Source: Rhizobium leguminosarum (GTDB lineage Bacteria; Pseudomonadota; Alphaproteobacteria; Rhizobiales; Rhizobiaceae). Taken from it: a DNA stretch of 64,000 nt. Of the stretch, positions 37,864-46,102 are shown piece after piece. The stretch covers positions 124,001-188,000 of the forward strand of contig NZ_CP016287.1 in NCBI RefSeq assembly GCF_001679785.1, in the 5' to 3' direction. The notes under the pieces were generated by a model. It was given only the letters and a program-made list of their open reading frames with translations. It was not told the DNA's origin and did not search any database. The first letter of the stretch is position 1, and each line of letters begins with the position of its first letter. A program made the position numbers and the translations under genes.

Positions 37864-37873
37864 AAGATAATCC

Positions 37874-38770
37874 ATGACTGATCCTGCAATTACTCCCGTC
37901 ATTCCGAAGACCGAGCTGGCGATCATCACCGGTTCAGCCAATTGGGGCCTTGCCTTTCCCGAGGATGTCGCCATGGCGGGGGTTCGCGTGCTCGCCCGTG
38001 ACCTATCGTTCGATACCCCCTATGGTGTGTCGGAGAACTGGAAACTCCTGGAATTCGACGCAAGCATTGTGCAGGATCGACAGAGCAAGCGCGCGCTCTG
38101 CATGTATTCCCATGGCAATCCCCGCGATCGCATAGACCACTCCTGCCATCAACGCGCTTTCTGGGTCCTCATGGAATCTGGTGTTCGTCACGTGCTGTCC
38201 TGCTCGACGCTTGGTGCTGTCAACAAGGCCATTCAGCCTGGTGATATGGTGATCAATGCCGACATCATCGAGTTGACCCAGACCCCGTACTCACTTCTTC
38301 CTGGCCGGCAGCGTTTCGATTGTTCCGGCAAACAGATCGTCTGCCCGCATTGCGCCGCCGTCTTGGCAGACACGGCCCGCAGCCTCTGGCCCTCATCCTG
38401 CCGTGTCCATGGCATCGAACAAGGGTTGGTTGCGGCGCACGCCTATGGGCCGCGCCTGACAAGTCCCGCGGAGGCGCTGGCCTTTCGCTCGATGGGCGCA
38501 GATGTGATCAACCATTCGATAGCGCCCGAAGCGACGCTATCGCGCGAGATCGGCGCGTGCTTCGTGCCGTGCGCATTCGTCACAGCCGGATTTAATGACT
38601 ATATGGATCGGAGCCGCGGCACCTTGCTCCAGGAAGGCGTGCTGCCTAGCTTGTCCATGCTAGCCTCGCGCGTCGCCCTGGAAACGGCAGCACGACTGCC
38701 GTCAGACTCGTCCTGCGGCTGCCAAGCGCTAAAATCGCCCCAGCCTGAAGAACGTTACATTCGCTTCTGA
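37874..38770 (+). CDS. MTAP/purine nucleoside phosphorylase family protein
   Basis: A 298-residue phosphorylase of the PNP/MTAP class II family. The phosphate-binding start AIITGSANWGL replaces the common GIIGGSG. HGNPRDRIDHSCHQRAFWVLMESGVRHVL corresponds to the conserved RH..P..V.Y.AN region, and GADVINHSIAPEATLSREIG to the G.D.(V)GM(S).(V)PE..LA.E motif. It would cleave a purine or thio-nucleoside with phosphate. It lies 10 bp after the last permease, so the imported substrate may be a nucleoside or yield one. The substrate-pocket changes leave specificity open. Confidence 0.8.
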   Translation: MTDPAITPVIPKTELAIITGSANWGLAFPEDVAMAGVRVLARDLSFDTPYGVSENWKLLEFDASIVQDRQSKRALCMYSHGNPRDRIDHSCHQRAFWVLMESGVRHVLSCSTLGAVNKAIQPGDMVINADIIELTQTPYSLLPGRQRFDCSGKQIVCPHCAAVLADTARSLWPSSCRVHGIEQGLVAAHAYGPRLTSPAEALAFRSMGADVINHSIAPEATLSREIGACFVPCAFVTAGFNDYMDRSRGTLLQEGVLPSLSMLASRVALETAARLPSDSSCGCQALKSPQPEERYIRF

Positions 38771-38927
38771 ACGGTGCCCAGAGGTGATGGGCCATCAGAT
38801 GAGCAGCAACGTTTTCTTCAAGGTACCCATGTCCCCCATCAGATAGCGGGGGCGTGAGCGGCTCGGATTTTGACGAGCTCTCCGGGATAATGTCGACACC
38901 ACAGTGTCGGATAAAAGTCACTGCAAT
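38771..38927. other. Possible insertion sequence end or recombination scar
   Basis: No gene is visible. The stretch holds two inverted repeats: CCCCC-N10-GGGGG at 38833-38852 and CGACAC-CACA-GTGTCG at 38894-38909. It abuts abruptly the broken mocA at 38928. The composition and tail (GTGTCGGATAAAAGTCACTG) resemble the terminal region of IS21-type elements as I remember them, but no transposase is present. Treat the IS origin as a suggestion only. Confidence 0.3.
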
Positions 38928-39095
38928 CGTGACGACAATAACGGACGCGGCATCCGCACCGAGCGCGGTCAATGCTGACCGCCGCACGAGCGGCACGCCG
39001 TCGAGCTCGCCCAGCAGCTTATGCTTCCCGCCCTCACCCATCCGGCTTGCCTTGCCGGCAGCGAGAATGACGATCGCGACTGACGCCTTACGCAT
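38928..39095 (-). pseudogene. mocA fragment (5' end only)
   Basis: This encodes the first ~55 residues of the MocA-like protein (MRKASVAIVILAAGKASRMG to ASVIVVT) and then breaks off at 38928, where sequence unrelated to the intact copy begins. The frame continues into that unrelated sequence without homology. The intact parent-like gene is at 20871-21482. The start overlaps the end of xdhC copy 2 by 8 bp, as in copy 1. The fragment lacks most of the catalytic domain and is surely inactive. Confidence 0.88.
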
Positions 39096-40017
39096 AAGCC
39101 ACCAGTCTTGCCGCGGCGACATCCGCCAGAACCGACAGGGCGAGCGAGGTTGCATCTCGCGTCGGGCCGAACATCCCGATGGGCGCCTTGATACGACCGA
39201 TGTCGTCGCGTCTGAACCCCATGGCTGTCAATCGCTCGACACGCCGATGATGCGTCCGCGCGCTGCCGAGTGCGCCGATGTAAAAGGCAGGCGAGTGAAG
39301 CGCAGTCTCGAGAATGGCGGCTTCGGCGTCGAGGTCATGATGCAGGAGCACAACGGCCGTGAAGGGGTCGATGATCTCGGCTGCGACCCTGCCCCCCTCG
39401 CCCTGTTCCCTGACGATCACGTCGTAGCCGGAAGCCTCGGCCAGTCGTGCAACGGCCTGCGCTTCGATCGTCTGCCCGGAAAGGACGACGCGGGTGCGGG
39501 GACGGTAGACGGTCACGAACTCCCGCTCGAGCCAGCATGCCCGTGGCAGTGGGTCTACCGGTTCGAGGGTCTGCCGCTCTGGCGAATATGCAAGGCGGGC
39601 TGCCTGCCTCCGTTCGAGACGATCCAGAACATGCCGCAAAGCGCCGACATCTTTGAGGACATGGATTGCAACGGTGATCCCGCCGCCGCAGGGAAGGACA
39701 ATGTCGAAGAAGGGAGAGCCATCGCCGAACTTGACCGTGCGGTCGCGCCCTTGCGCCATGGCCAGAAGCGCTTCGGAAGCGACGGCGGCTTCGACGCATC
39801 CGCCGGAGACATAGCCGCAGAACCGCCCGTCCGCGGCAACCGCCATATGAGCGCCGAGCGCCCGCGCAGCGCCGCCGCGGATGTCGACAAGGGTGGCAAG
39901 TGCCGTCGCGCCAAGACCCTGGGCGTCTATCGCGAAGCGAAGCAGTTCCGCCGGATCGTCGGTGGACGATGCCCTGACGGGAATTGGCGCCGTGATGGGC
40001 GCAAGTGTCTGATGCAT
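39088..40017 (-). CDS. xdhC: XdhC family molybdenum cofactor insertion protein, copy 2
   Basis: A 309-residue XdhC protein starting at ATG 40017 (MHQTLAPIT). The only difference from copy 1 I can find in the protein is residue 2 (His versus Asp). It lies 55 bp downstream of the PaoC-type gene on the same strand, the position held by paoD/xdhC in related loci, so its client is probably the Pao-type enzyme. A strong hairpin in the gap may lower its expression relative to the structural genes. Confidence 0.92.
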   Translation of the reverse strand: MHQTLAPITAPIPVRASSTDDPAELLRFAIDAQGLGATALATLVDIRGGAARALGAHMAVAADGRFCGYVSGGCVEAAVASEALLAMAQGRDRTVKFGDGSPFFDIVLPCGGGITVAIHVLKDVGALRHVLDRLERRQAARLAYSPERQTLEPVDPLPRACWLEREFVTVYRPRTRVVLSGQTIEAQAVARLAEASGYDVIVREQGEGGRVAAEIIDPFTAVVLLHHDLDAEAAILETALHSPAFYIGALGSARTHHRRVERLTAMGFRRDDIGRIKAPIGMFGPTRDATSLALSVLADVAAARLVAYA

Positions 40018-40037
40018 GGGAAATCCTACAGGAATTA

Positions 40038-40064
40038 ACGGCGGTCCGGCTTTCGGACCGCCGT
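40038..40064 (-). terminator. Strong hairpin between paoC and xdhC copy 2
   Basis: ACGGCGGTCCG at 40038-40048 pairs perfectly with CGGACCGCCGT at 40054-40064 around a 5-nt loop. On the minus strand it is followed by TTAATTCC, a poor T-run. It probably acts as an attenuator or an mRNA-stabilising stem between the oxidoreductase genes and xdhC. Confidence 0.6.
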
Positions 40065-40072
40065 CGACATAA

Positions 40073-42269
40073 TTAGGCCACGTCCGGCAAGCCGCCGATG
40101 AGCTTGTCAAGCGTCAGTGGATAGTGCCGAACCCTGACGCCGGTCGCGTTGTAGACGGCGTTGGCGATTGCTGCCGCGACGCCGCAAAGGCCAAGCTCGC
40201 CGACGCCCTTCGCCTTCATCGGCGAGGACATCGGATCGGTCTCGTCCATGAAGATCACCTCCTGGTGCGGAATGTCGGCATGCACCGCCACTTCGTAGCT
40301 GGCGAGATCGTGGTTGACGAAGAAGCCGCGGCGGGTGTCAACCGCCAATTCCTCGGACAGCGCGCCGCCCGCCCCCATCGTCATCGCGCCGATGACCTGG
40401 CTGCGGGCCGTGATCGGGTTGAGGATCCGACCCGCCGCGCAGACTGCGAGCATCCTGCGAATGCGGCTTTCTCCCGTGGCAATGTCGACGCCAACCTCCA
40501 CGAAGTGCGCGCCGAATGTCGATTGCTGATGCGTCTCGGTAAGCTCGCCCCACTTGATGGTGTCCTCGCCGACAAGACCATCCGGACCGGCAGTCTCGGC
40601 AAGAGGCACCGAGCGATTGCCCGACCGCACCGCGCCATTCTCGAAGACGACGTCTTCGGAGTTGAAGCCGAGCTTCTTGGCGATGGCCTCACGCAACTTG
40701 ACGCAGGCGGCGTAGACGCCTGACGTAGAAGAATTGGCGCCGAACTGACCGCCCGAACCCGCCGACACCGGAAAACGCGAGTCGCCCAATTGGACGGCGA
40801 CCTTGTCGATCGTGACTCCCATCATCTCGGCGGCCGTCTGGGCGATGATCGTGTAGCTGCCCGTCCCGATGTCGGTCATGTCGGTTTCGACCGTCACGAC
40901 GCCTTCCCGGTCGAGTTTTACCCGGGCTCCGGAGGGAAGGACGAGGTTGTTGCGGAAGGCAGCGGCAACGCCCATGCCGACCAGCCAGCTGCCGTCCCGC
41001 CTGGAACCCGGTTCCCCTTTCACCCCAGCCAAACCGCTCGGCACCGAGCGTCAGGCAGCCGACGAGATTGCGCTGGGAAAAAGGCCGCTGCGGCTTTTCC
41101 GGATCGACCTGCGTGTCGTTGACGATCCGAAACTGCACAGGATCGATCCCAACTTTTTCGGCAATCTCGTCGATGGCGATTTCGAGCGCCATCAATCCGG
41201 GGGCTTCGCCCGGAGCGCGCATGGCATTGCCCTCCGGGAGGTTGAGCGTCGCCAGTCGCATCGCGGTCATCCGGTTCGCACCCGCATAGAGGAGCCGCGT
41301 CTGGTTGACGGCGGTCTCCAGTCCGCCGCCCGGAAGGTCGCCGGACCAGCTTTCGTGCGCAATGGCGGTGATCTTGCCGTCACGCTCGGTTCCAATGCGG
41401 ATCCGCTGGATCGTCGCCGGCCGGTGGGTGGTGTTGTTTATCAGGAAGGGGCGGGGCAAGGCGACCTTGACGGGCCGTTTTACCGCACGCGCGCCGACAA
41501 CGGCCAGCACGGCATCGGCCCGCAGAAACAGCTTGCCGCCGAAGCCGCCGCCGATAAAGGGCGACATGAGGTGGATCTTCTCCTTGTCGATGTCGAGCGT
41601 CGTCGCAAGGTCGGAACGCCACCAGTCGATCATCTGGCTGGAGGTCCAGACGGTCACCTCGTCGCCGTTCCAGGCTGCGATCGATGCGTGCGGCTCCATC
41701 ATCGCATGCGACTGGTCGGGCGTCGTGTAAGACGCGTCGAGAGTGACGGGAGCTGACCTGAAGGCAGCCTCGAAGTCGCCGACCGCGGTATCTGGCTGCT
41801 GCGATTCATCCGGCTTGACGGCTGAATCCTTTGCCTTGGCGAGGTCGAACACACCTTTTTCTTCGGCATAGTCGACCTTGATCAGGGAGGCTGCGGCGCG
41901 TGCCTGCTCGAAGGTCTCGGCGACGACAACCGCGATTGCCTGGTGATAGTGTTGAACCTCGTCGCCACCGAAAAGCTTGGCGGTGTTGAACCTGCCCTTC
42001 TTCCGCTCGCCGACGTCGAGTGTCGTCACGACGGCAAGCACACCCGGAGCCGTCTTGGCGGAGGAAACGTCCATGGACCTGATGCGGCCCTTGGCGATGG
42101 CCGCACCGACAGGATAACCATAGGCGTAGGACATATTCGGATCGTGCCACTCATAGGCGTACATCGCGCGGCCGGTCGTCTTGAGCTGACCATCGATGCG
42201 GTGGATCGGCTGGCCGACGACCTTCAGATTGTCGATCGGGTTGGTTGTCGCTGGCGTATCGAACTGCAT
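40073..42269 (-). pseudogene. paoC: PaoC/YagR-type molybdopterin aldehyde oxidoreductase large subunit, frameshifted
   Basis: Two overlapping frames together cover a full xanthine-oxidase-type subunit. The first runs from ATG 42269 (MQFDTPATTNPIDN) to GAERFGWGERG. The second continues from PGSRRDGSWLVGMG to LIGGLPDVA and includes the active-site Glu region KGVGELGLCGVAAAIANAVY. The span of 2197 bp is one base more than 3n. Removing one base from the four-C run at 41014-41017 joins the frames into 731 residues, essentially the length of E. coli PaoC. This is either a genuine inactivation or a homopolymer sequencing error. An intact enzyme would oxidise aldehydes in the periplasm. Confidence 0.88.
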
Positions 42270-42272
42270 GGC

Positions 42273-43223
42273 TCAACCCCTTGCTTCGGCAATGACCGCG
42301 CCGAGCGTGCGCTCGACTAGGTCCACCTTGAAACGGTTCTGTTCGGTCGGGCGGGCGCCGGCAAGAAGCACGCCTGCCACCGCCCGCGCGCCTTTCGGCA
42401 GCTCGGCTTCGGCGGCCTCGATGCGCCACGGTTTGTGGGCGACGCCGCCGACGGCGACCCGTCCTGTGCCATCCGGCTGTATCACGGCTCCGACCGAGAC
42501 GAGCGCGAAGGCATAGGAGGCGCGGTCTCGCACCTTGCGATAGATGTGCTTGCCGCCGATCGGGGGTGGCAGCAGGACCGCCGTGATGAACTCGCCGCGC
42601 TCAAGAACGGTTTCGATATCAGGCGTGTCGCCGGGCAACCGATGAAAGTCGGCGATCGCAATCGCACGGCGACTTCCGTCGGCCTTGACCGTTTCCACAA
42701 CAGCATCGAGCGCCCGCATGGCGATGGCCATGTCACTCGGATGAGTGGCGATGCAAGCTTCGCTGGTGCCGACGACGGCATGCTGGCGGCTGAAGCCGCC
42801 GATGGCGGAACAGCCGCTGCCCGGCTGCCGCTTGTTGCACGGCTGGTTCGGGTCATAGAAATAGGGACAGCGCGTGCGCTGCAGGAGGTTGCCGGCCGTC
42901 GTCGCCTTGTTGCGCAGTTGCCCGGAGGCACCCGCGACAAGCGCCCTGGAGATCAGGCCGTAGTCGCGGCGAACGGTCTCATGAGCTGCAAGATCGGTGT
43001 TGCGGACCAAGGCGCCGATGCGAAGCCCGCCCTCCGGCGTGGGTTCGATCTTGTCGAGGCCGACACCATTGACGTCGATCAGATGCGTTGGCGTTTCGAT
43101 CTCGAGCTTCATCAGGTCGAGGAGGTTGGTGCCGCCGGCGATGAACTTGGTTTCAGGATTTAAGGCAGCCGCCTTGGCCGCGGCCTCGACGGACGAGGCA
43201 CGTTCATAGGTGAAGGCTCTCAT
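42273..43223 (-). CDS. paoB: PaoB/YagS-type FAD-binding subunit of aldehyde oxidoreductase
   Basis: A 316-residue FAD subunit starting at ATG 43223 ([11 protein letters not shown]). FAD-binding motifs are [13 protein letters not shown] and [16 protein letters not shown] Cys-rich insertion ([15 protein letters not shown] and GSGCSAI) matches the extra [4Fe-4S] cluster described for E. coli PaoB. It overlaps the iron-sulfur subunit gene by 4 bp and precedes paoC by 3 bp. The order ABC-xdhC is that of the pao locus. Confidence 0.92.
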   Translation of the reverse strand: MRAFTYERASSVEAAAKAAALNPETKFIAGGTNLLDLMKLEIETPTHLIDVNGVGLDKIEPTPEGGLRIGALVRNTDLAAHETVRRDYGLISRALVAGASGQLRNKATTAGNLLQRTRCPYFYDPNQPCNKRQPGSGCSAIGGFSRQHAVVGTSEACIATHPSDMAIAMRALDAVVETVKADGSRRAIAIADFHRLPGDTPDIETVLERGEFITAVLLPPPIGGKHIYRKVRDRASYAFALVSVGAVIQPDGTGRVAVGGVAHKPWRIEAAEAELPKGARAVAGVLLAGARPTEQNRFKVDLVERTLGAVIAEARG

Positions 43224-43855
43224 GCTTTTATCCCCGCGACTTCCGAAATGGCATCGACAATGTTGGAATAGGCGCCGCATCGACAGATATTGCCGCTCAT
43301 GCGTTCGCGGATCTCGGCCGGAGTGACGGCCGCCTGCGCCGTAAGATCACCAGTGACGTGGCTTGGTATGTTCGCCTTGATCTCCTCGAGCACCGCCACG
43401 GAGGAACAGATCTGTCCCGGCGTGCAGTAGCCGCACTGGAAGCCGTCATGCTTCACGAAGGCCGCCTGCATCGGATGAAGGTTTTCAGGCTGGCCGAGGC
43501 CCTCGATCGTGGTGATTTGATCGCCTTCGTGCATGACCGCCAGTGTCAGGCAGGAGTTGATGCGGTGGCCGTCGACCATGACGGTGCATGCACCGCATTG
43601 GCCGTGGTCGCATCCCTTCTTCGTGCCTGTGAGATGCAGGTGCTCGCGCAGTGCGTCGAGCAGCGACGTTCTGTTGTCGACCTCGAGATCGCGCTTCTCA
43701 CCGTTCACGGCGAAGGAAACTTTGGATGTATAGGCCATGTCATTTCCTGGGGACTGTGCCGCCGCGGGCGCGACGGCTCCGGTGACCGCAATCGTCGCGG
43801 CCGACGAGATAAGTAGGTCTCGCCGGGAAATTTCCAGTTGTGTCTGGCTTGGCAT
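43220..43855 (-). CDS. paoA: PaoA/YagT-type [2Fe-2S] subunit with Tat signal
   Basis: A 211-residue iron-sulfur subunit starting at ATG 43855 ([15 protein letters not shown]). A twin-arginine signal ([15 protein letters not shown]) directs the folded complex to the periplasm. The cluster cysteines are in [28 protein letters not shown] and GNICRCGAY. This export signal separates it from cytoplasmic-facing NicA. It is the first gene of the pao operon. Confidence 0.93.
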   Translation of the reverse strand: MPSQTQLEISRRDLLISSAATIAVTGAVAPAAAQSPGNDMAYTSKVSFAVNGEKRDLEVDNRTSLLDALREHLHLTGTKKGCDHGQCGACTVMVDGHRINSCLTLAVMHEGDQITTIEGLGQPENLHPMQAAFVKHDGFQCGYCTPGQICSSVAVLEEIKANIPSHVTGDLTAQAAVTPAEIRERMSGNICRCGAYSNIVDAISEVAGIKA

Positions 43856-44168
43856 GAACTGTTCCACCTTGCTCGTTGGACATAGGCGCGTCAACGCCGT
43901 CTGCAGACTTAGTGCAACTCCGCCTCCTGATTAGACCCCTTCCGTTGCATACGGTTATCGATCTGGCTCATGAATTTCCCGAGCCGCGGTCATAAGATGC
44001 CGCGAGCCACGACTTCAATGAAGTTGCCTTGGACGGGGAAGCGCCAGCGGAGCAACGCCCGCCGATGCGCGCGAAAAAAAGCAGCGCCATGCGCAAAAAA
44101 TGATGCTTTTCGGGCTCATCATTATTCCCTACTCCCTATCGAAGCAGGTGACGAAAGGGGAAGACCGC
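43856..44168. other. Divergent region between paoA and the creatininase gene
   Basis: A 313-bp non-coding stretch. It must carry promoters for both directions. The creatininase-proximal part has ATGCGCA followed by GATGCTTTTC at 44089-44111, a pair that recurs upstream of the NMT1-type importer at 45996-46020. No other clear structure is seen. Confidence 0.5.
44089..44111 (+). promoter_or_regulatory. Shared upstream element, creatininase copy
   Basis: ATGCGCA (44089-44095) and GATGCTTTTC (44102-44111) with a 6-bp gap lie about 60 bp before the creatininase ATG. The same two blocks with an 8-bp gap occur before the importer gene at 46103. A common regulator, most simply the LysR protein encoded between them, is inferred. 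Confidence 0.4.
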
Positions 44169-44966
44169 ATGCCCACGCCGTTTTACTGGAACGAGCTCAA
44201 TACATATGATTTTGCCGGCCTCTCCCCCGAGACCACGATTGCCGTTCTGCCCATCGCTTCAACGGAACAGCACGGCCCGCATCTGCCGATCGCAACGGAT
44301 GTCGCCATTGCGACCGGCATGCTGACGGAACTGAAGAGGCAGCGGCCGGAGGATCTGGACATGCTGGTCCTTCCGACACAGGAGATCGGCAAGGCCAACG
44401 AACACATCTACGGCCCCGGCACGCTGTCACTCAGTGCCGAGCTGCTCATCCCCGTCTGGACGGCGATCGGTGCAAAGGTTGCCGAAGCCGGGCTGCGGAA
44501 GATGGTGATCGTCAATTCCCACGGCGGCAATGTCGACATCATGAGCATCGTCGCGCGCGAACTGCGCGTGCGCCATCAAATGGCGGTCGTCTCCACGCAA
44601 TGGGGTCGTTTCGGCCATCCGGAAGGCATGGTCAGCGATCACGAGAGCAAATACGGCATCCACGGCGGCGATGTCGAGACGTCGTTGATGCTGCATTTCC
44701 GCCCCGAGCTGGTGCGGATGGACAAGGCCCAAAACTTCGCTTCGAAGGCCGAAGGGATGCGGGAGCAATCCAAATTTCTTCAGCCTCTGCCGCCGCATTC
44801 GCTGGCCTGGATTGCGCATGACCTCAATCCCCTCGGCGTGGTCGGCGATGCCTCGATCGCAACAGCCGAAAAGGGCGAGGCGATCTGCCGCCATCAAGTC
44901 AACGGGTTCGTCGAGCTGCTCCGGGACCTCAAGGCCTATCCGCTTTCGAATCTCTATGTGAAATAG
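44169..44966 (+). CDS. Creatininase-family amidohydrolase
   Basis: A 265-residue metal-dependent amidohydrolase starting at ATG 44169 (MPTPFYWNEL) after GGGGAAG. Creatininase-fold metal ligands are visible: Glu and His in STEQHGPHLPIATD, His in NSHGGN and Glu in GGDVETSLML. Family members open cyclic amides (creatinine) or process other small amides, and a branch acts in mycofactocin maturation. Creatine-degrading partners are absent, so creatinine itself is not supported. It is flanked by a convergent LysR gene and probably belongs to the downstream CodA/FAD-oxidase pathway. Confidence 0.85.
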   Translation: MPTPFYWNELNTYDFAGLSPETTIAVLPIASTEQHGPHLPIATDVAIATGMLTELKRQRPEDLDMLVLPTQEIGKANEHIYGPGTLSLSAELLIPVWTAIGAKVAEAGLRKMVIVNSHGGNVDIMSIVARELRVRHQMAVVSTQWGRFGHPEGMVSDHESKYGIHGGDVETSLMLHFRPELVRMDKAQNFASKAEGMREQSKFLQPLPPHSLAWIAHDLNPLGVVGDASIATAEKGEAICRHQVNGFVELLRDLKAYPLSNLYVK

Positions 44967-45918
44967 GCTCAGCCGCGGGTTTCACATCCGCTGGGATATG
45001 ACCCTTGGCCTGCAATTCCTGCACCAGGCCGAGAAGTTCGGCGAGCAGATATTCGACGAAAAGGCTGGTGGCTGCGTCGAGGGGCGCACGGGCACGGGCA
45101 AACAGCTTCATCTGCTGGTAACGCGCATGCGGCTCGGCGATCGGCCGGAAGACGAGTTCACCGCGCCGGCATTCGGTGATGACGTCGAGCGGATTGAGCA
45201 GCGTCAGCCCCGTGCCGCATTTGACGAGCTGTTTCAGCATCTCCGATGCATTCGTTTCCAGTACCGGCTCGACCGAAATGGGCAGGCGCGCAAAAGCAAG
45301 GTTGATCACCTCGCGCAGGCTGGTGCCCGGCTGCGCCAGAACCAGTTTTTCTTGGGTGACATCGGCGAGGTTGATCGGCCCGGGACCGATCAGCTGATGC
45401 CCCGGCGGCAGCACGACACCGATCGGGATATCGAAATTTCCGAGCGTGCGGATGCCGGGCATGGCGGGGATGTTGAAGCCCAGACCGATATCCACCTCGC
45501 CTGATACAACGGGGCTGGCCGTCGTGCCGCCGGTGTCGTTGCGCAGCTGGACGAAGACGCGCGGATGCTCTGACAGAAAGCGCGCGATGATTTCGGGAAG
45601 CGGCCCGGCGGCAAGCCCAACGGTCGTCACCATGCGCACCTTGCCTGCCTGCTGCATCTTGAGGCTGCGGATGCGTCCCTCCAGGCGCTCGTAATTCTTC
45701 AGCACGTCGCGAATATGCTCAATGCAGAGTTCGCCGGCAGCCGTCAGCCGCAGGCCACGCGGCAGCCGCTCGAAAAGCGGCGCCCCGATCTCCTCCTCCA
45801 GCGCCAAAATCTGCCTGTTGACCGCCGACGACGCCACGTTAAGGCGCGCGGCCGCCTTGCGGATCGAACCGCAACGGGCGATCTCGTTGATGTAGAGAAG
45901 GCGTCTGGAGTGCAGCAT
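44929..45918 (-). CDS. LysR-family transcriptional regulator
   Basis: A 329-residue LTTR starting at ATG 45918 (MLHSRRLLYINEI). The HTH at about 1-60 reads CGSIRKAAARLNVASSAVNRQILALEEEIGAPLFER. The effector domain follows, with VRMVTTVGLAAGPLPEII and VDIGLGFN. Its 3' end overlaps that of the creatininase gene by 38 bp. It is divergent from the NMT1-type importer operon and is likely its activator. Confidence 0.93.
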   Translation of the reverse strand: MLHSRRLLYINEIARCGSIRKAAARLNVASSAVNRQILALEEEIGAPLFERLPRGLRLTAAGELCIEHIRDVLKNYERLEGRIRSLKMQQAGKVRMVTTVGLAAGPLPEIIARFLSEHPRVFVQLRNDTGGTTASPVVSGEVDIGLGFNIPAMPGIRTLGNFDIPIGVVLPPGHQLIGPGPINLADVTQEKLVLAQPGTSLREVINLAFARLPISVEPVLETNASEMLKQLVKCGTGLTLLNPLDVITECRRGELVFRPIAEPHARYQQMKLFARARAPLDAATSLFVEYLLAELLGLVQELQAKGHIPADVKPAAEPISHRDSKADRP

Positions 45919-45940
45919 GGTCTCTCCGATGCATAAATTT

Positions 45941-45994
45941 TGCGCAGGGCGCACAAATTATTTTCAGCTTTCCGACAGATGCCGAAAAGGCATC
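45941..45994. promoter_or_regulatory. Inverted repeats in the LysR-importer divergent promoter
   Basis: TGCGC-AGG-GCGCA at 45941-45953 and GATGCC-GAAAA-GGCATC at 45978-45994 are perfect inverted repeats within the 184-bp gap. They are plausible LysR binding sites. The first has the same arms as a site upstream of the GlcG-like gene at 53831. Confidence 0.45.
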
Positions 45995-45995
45995 A

Positions 45996-46020
45996 ATGCG
46001 CACGAATTTTGATGCTTTTC
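45996..46020 (+). promoter_or_regulatory. Shared upstream element, importer copy
   Basis: ATGCGCA (45996-46002) and GATGCTTTTC (46011-46020) match the pair at 44089-44111. It sits 82 bp before the importer ATG and directly downstream of the GATGCC/GGCATC repeat. Confidence 0.4.
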
Positions 46021-46102
46021 AAAGCGCATGGCAATGGCTCAAATTCCCACAAAAGGAGGCCGAATAAGGCCTCCCTCGGTTACAAAAGGGGAACTGCCGA
46101 CC

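Larger units (their letters stand above)
38928..40049. repeat. Long direct repeat, copy 2
   Basis: This is the partner of 21315-22436. The two align without gaps; the central ~900 bp are identical by eye while both ends have clustered substitutions. The left end coincides with the mocA break. The right end falls inside the hairpin at 40038-40064. Confidence 0.9.
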
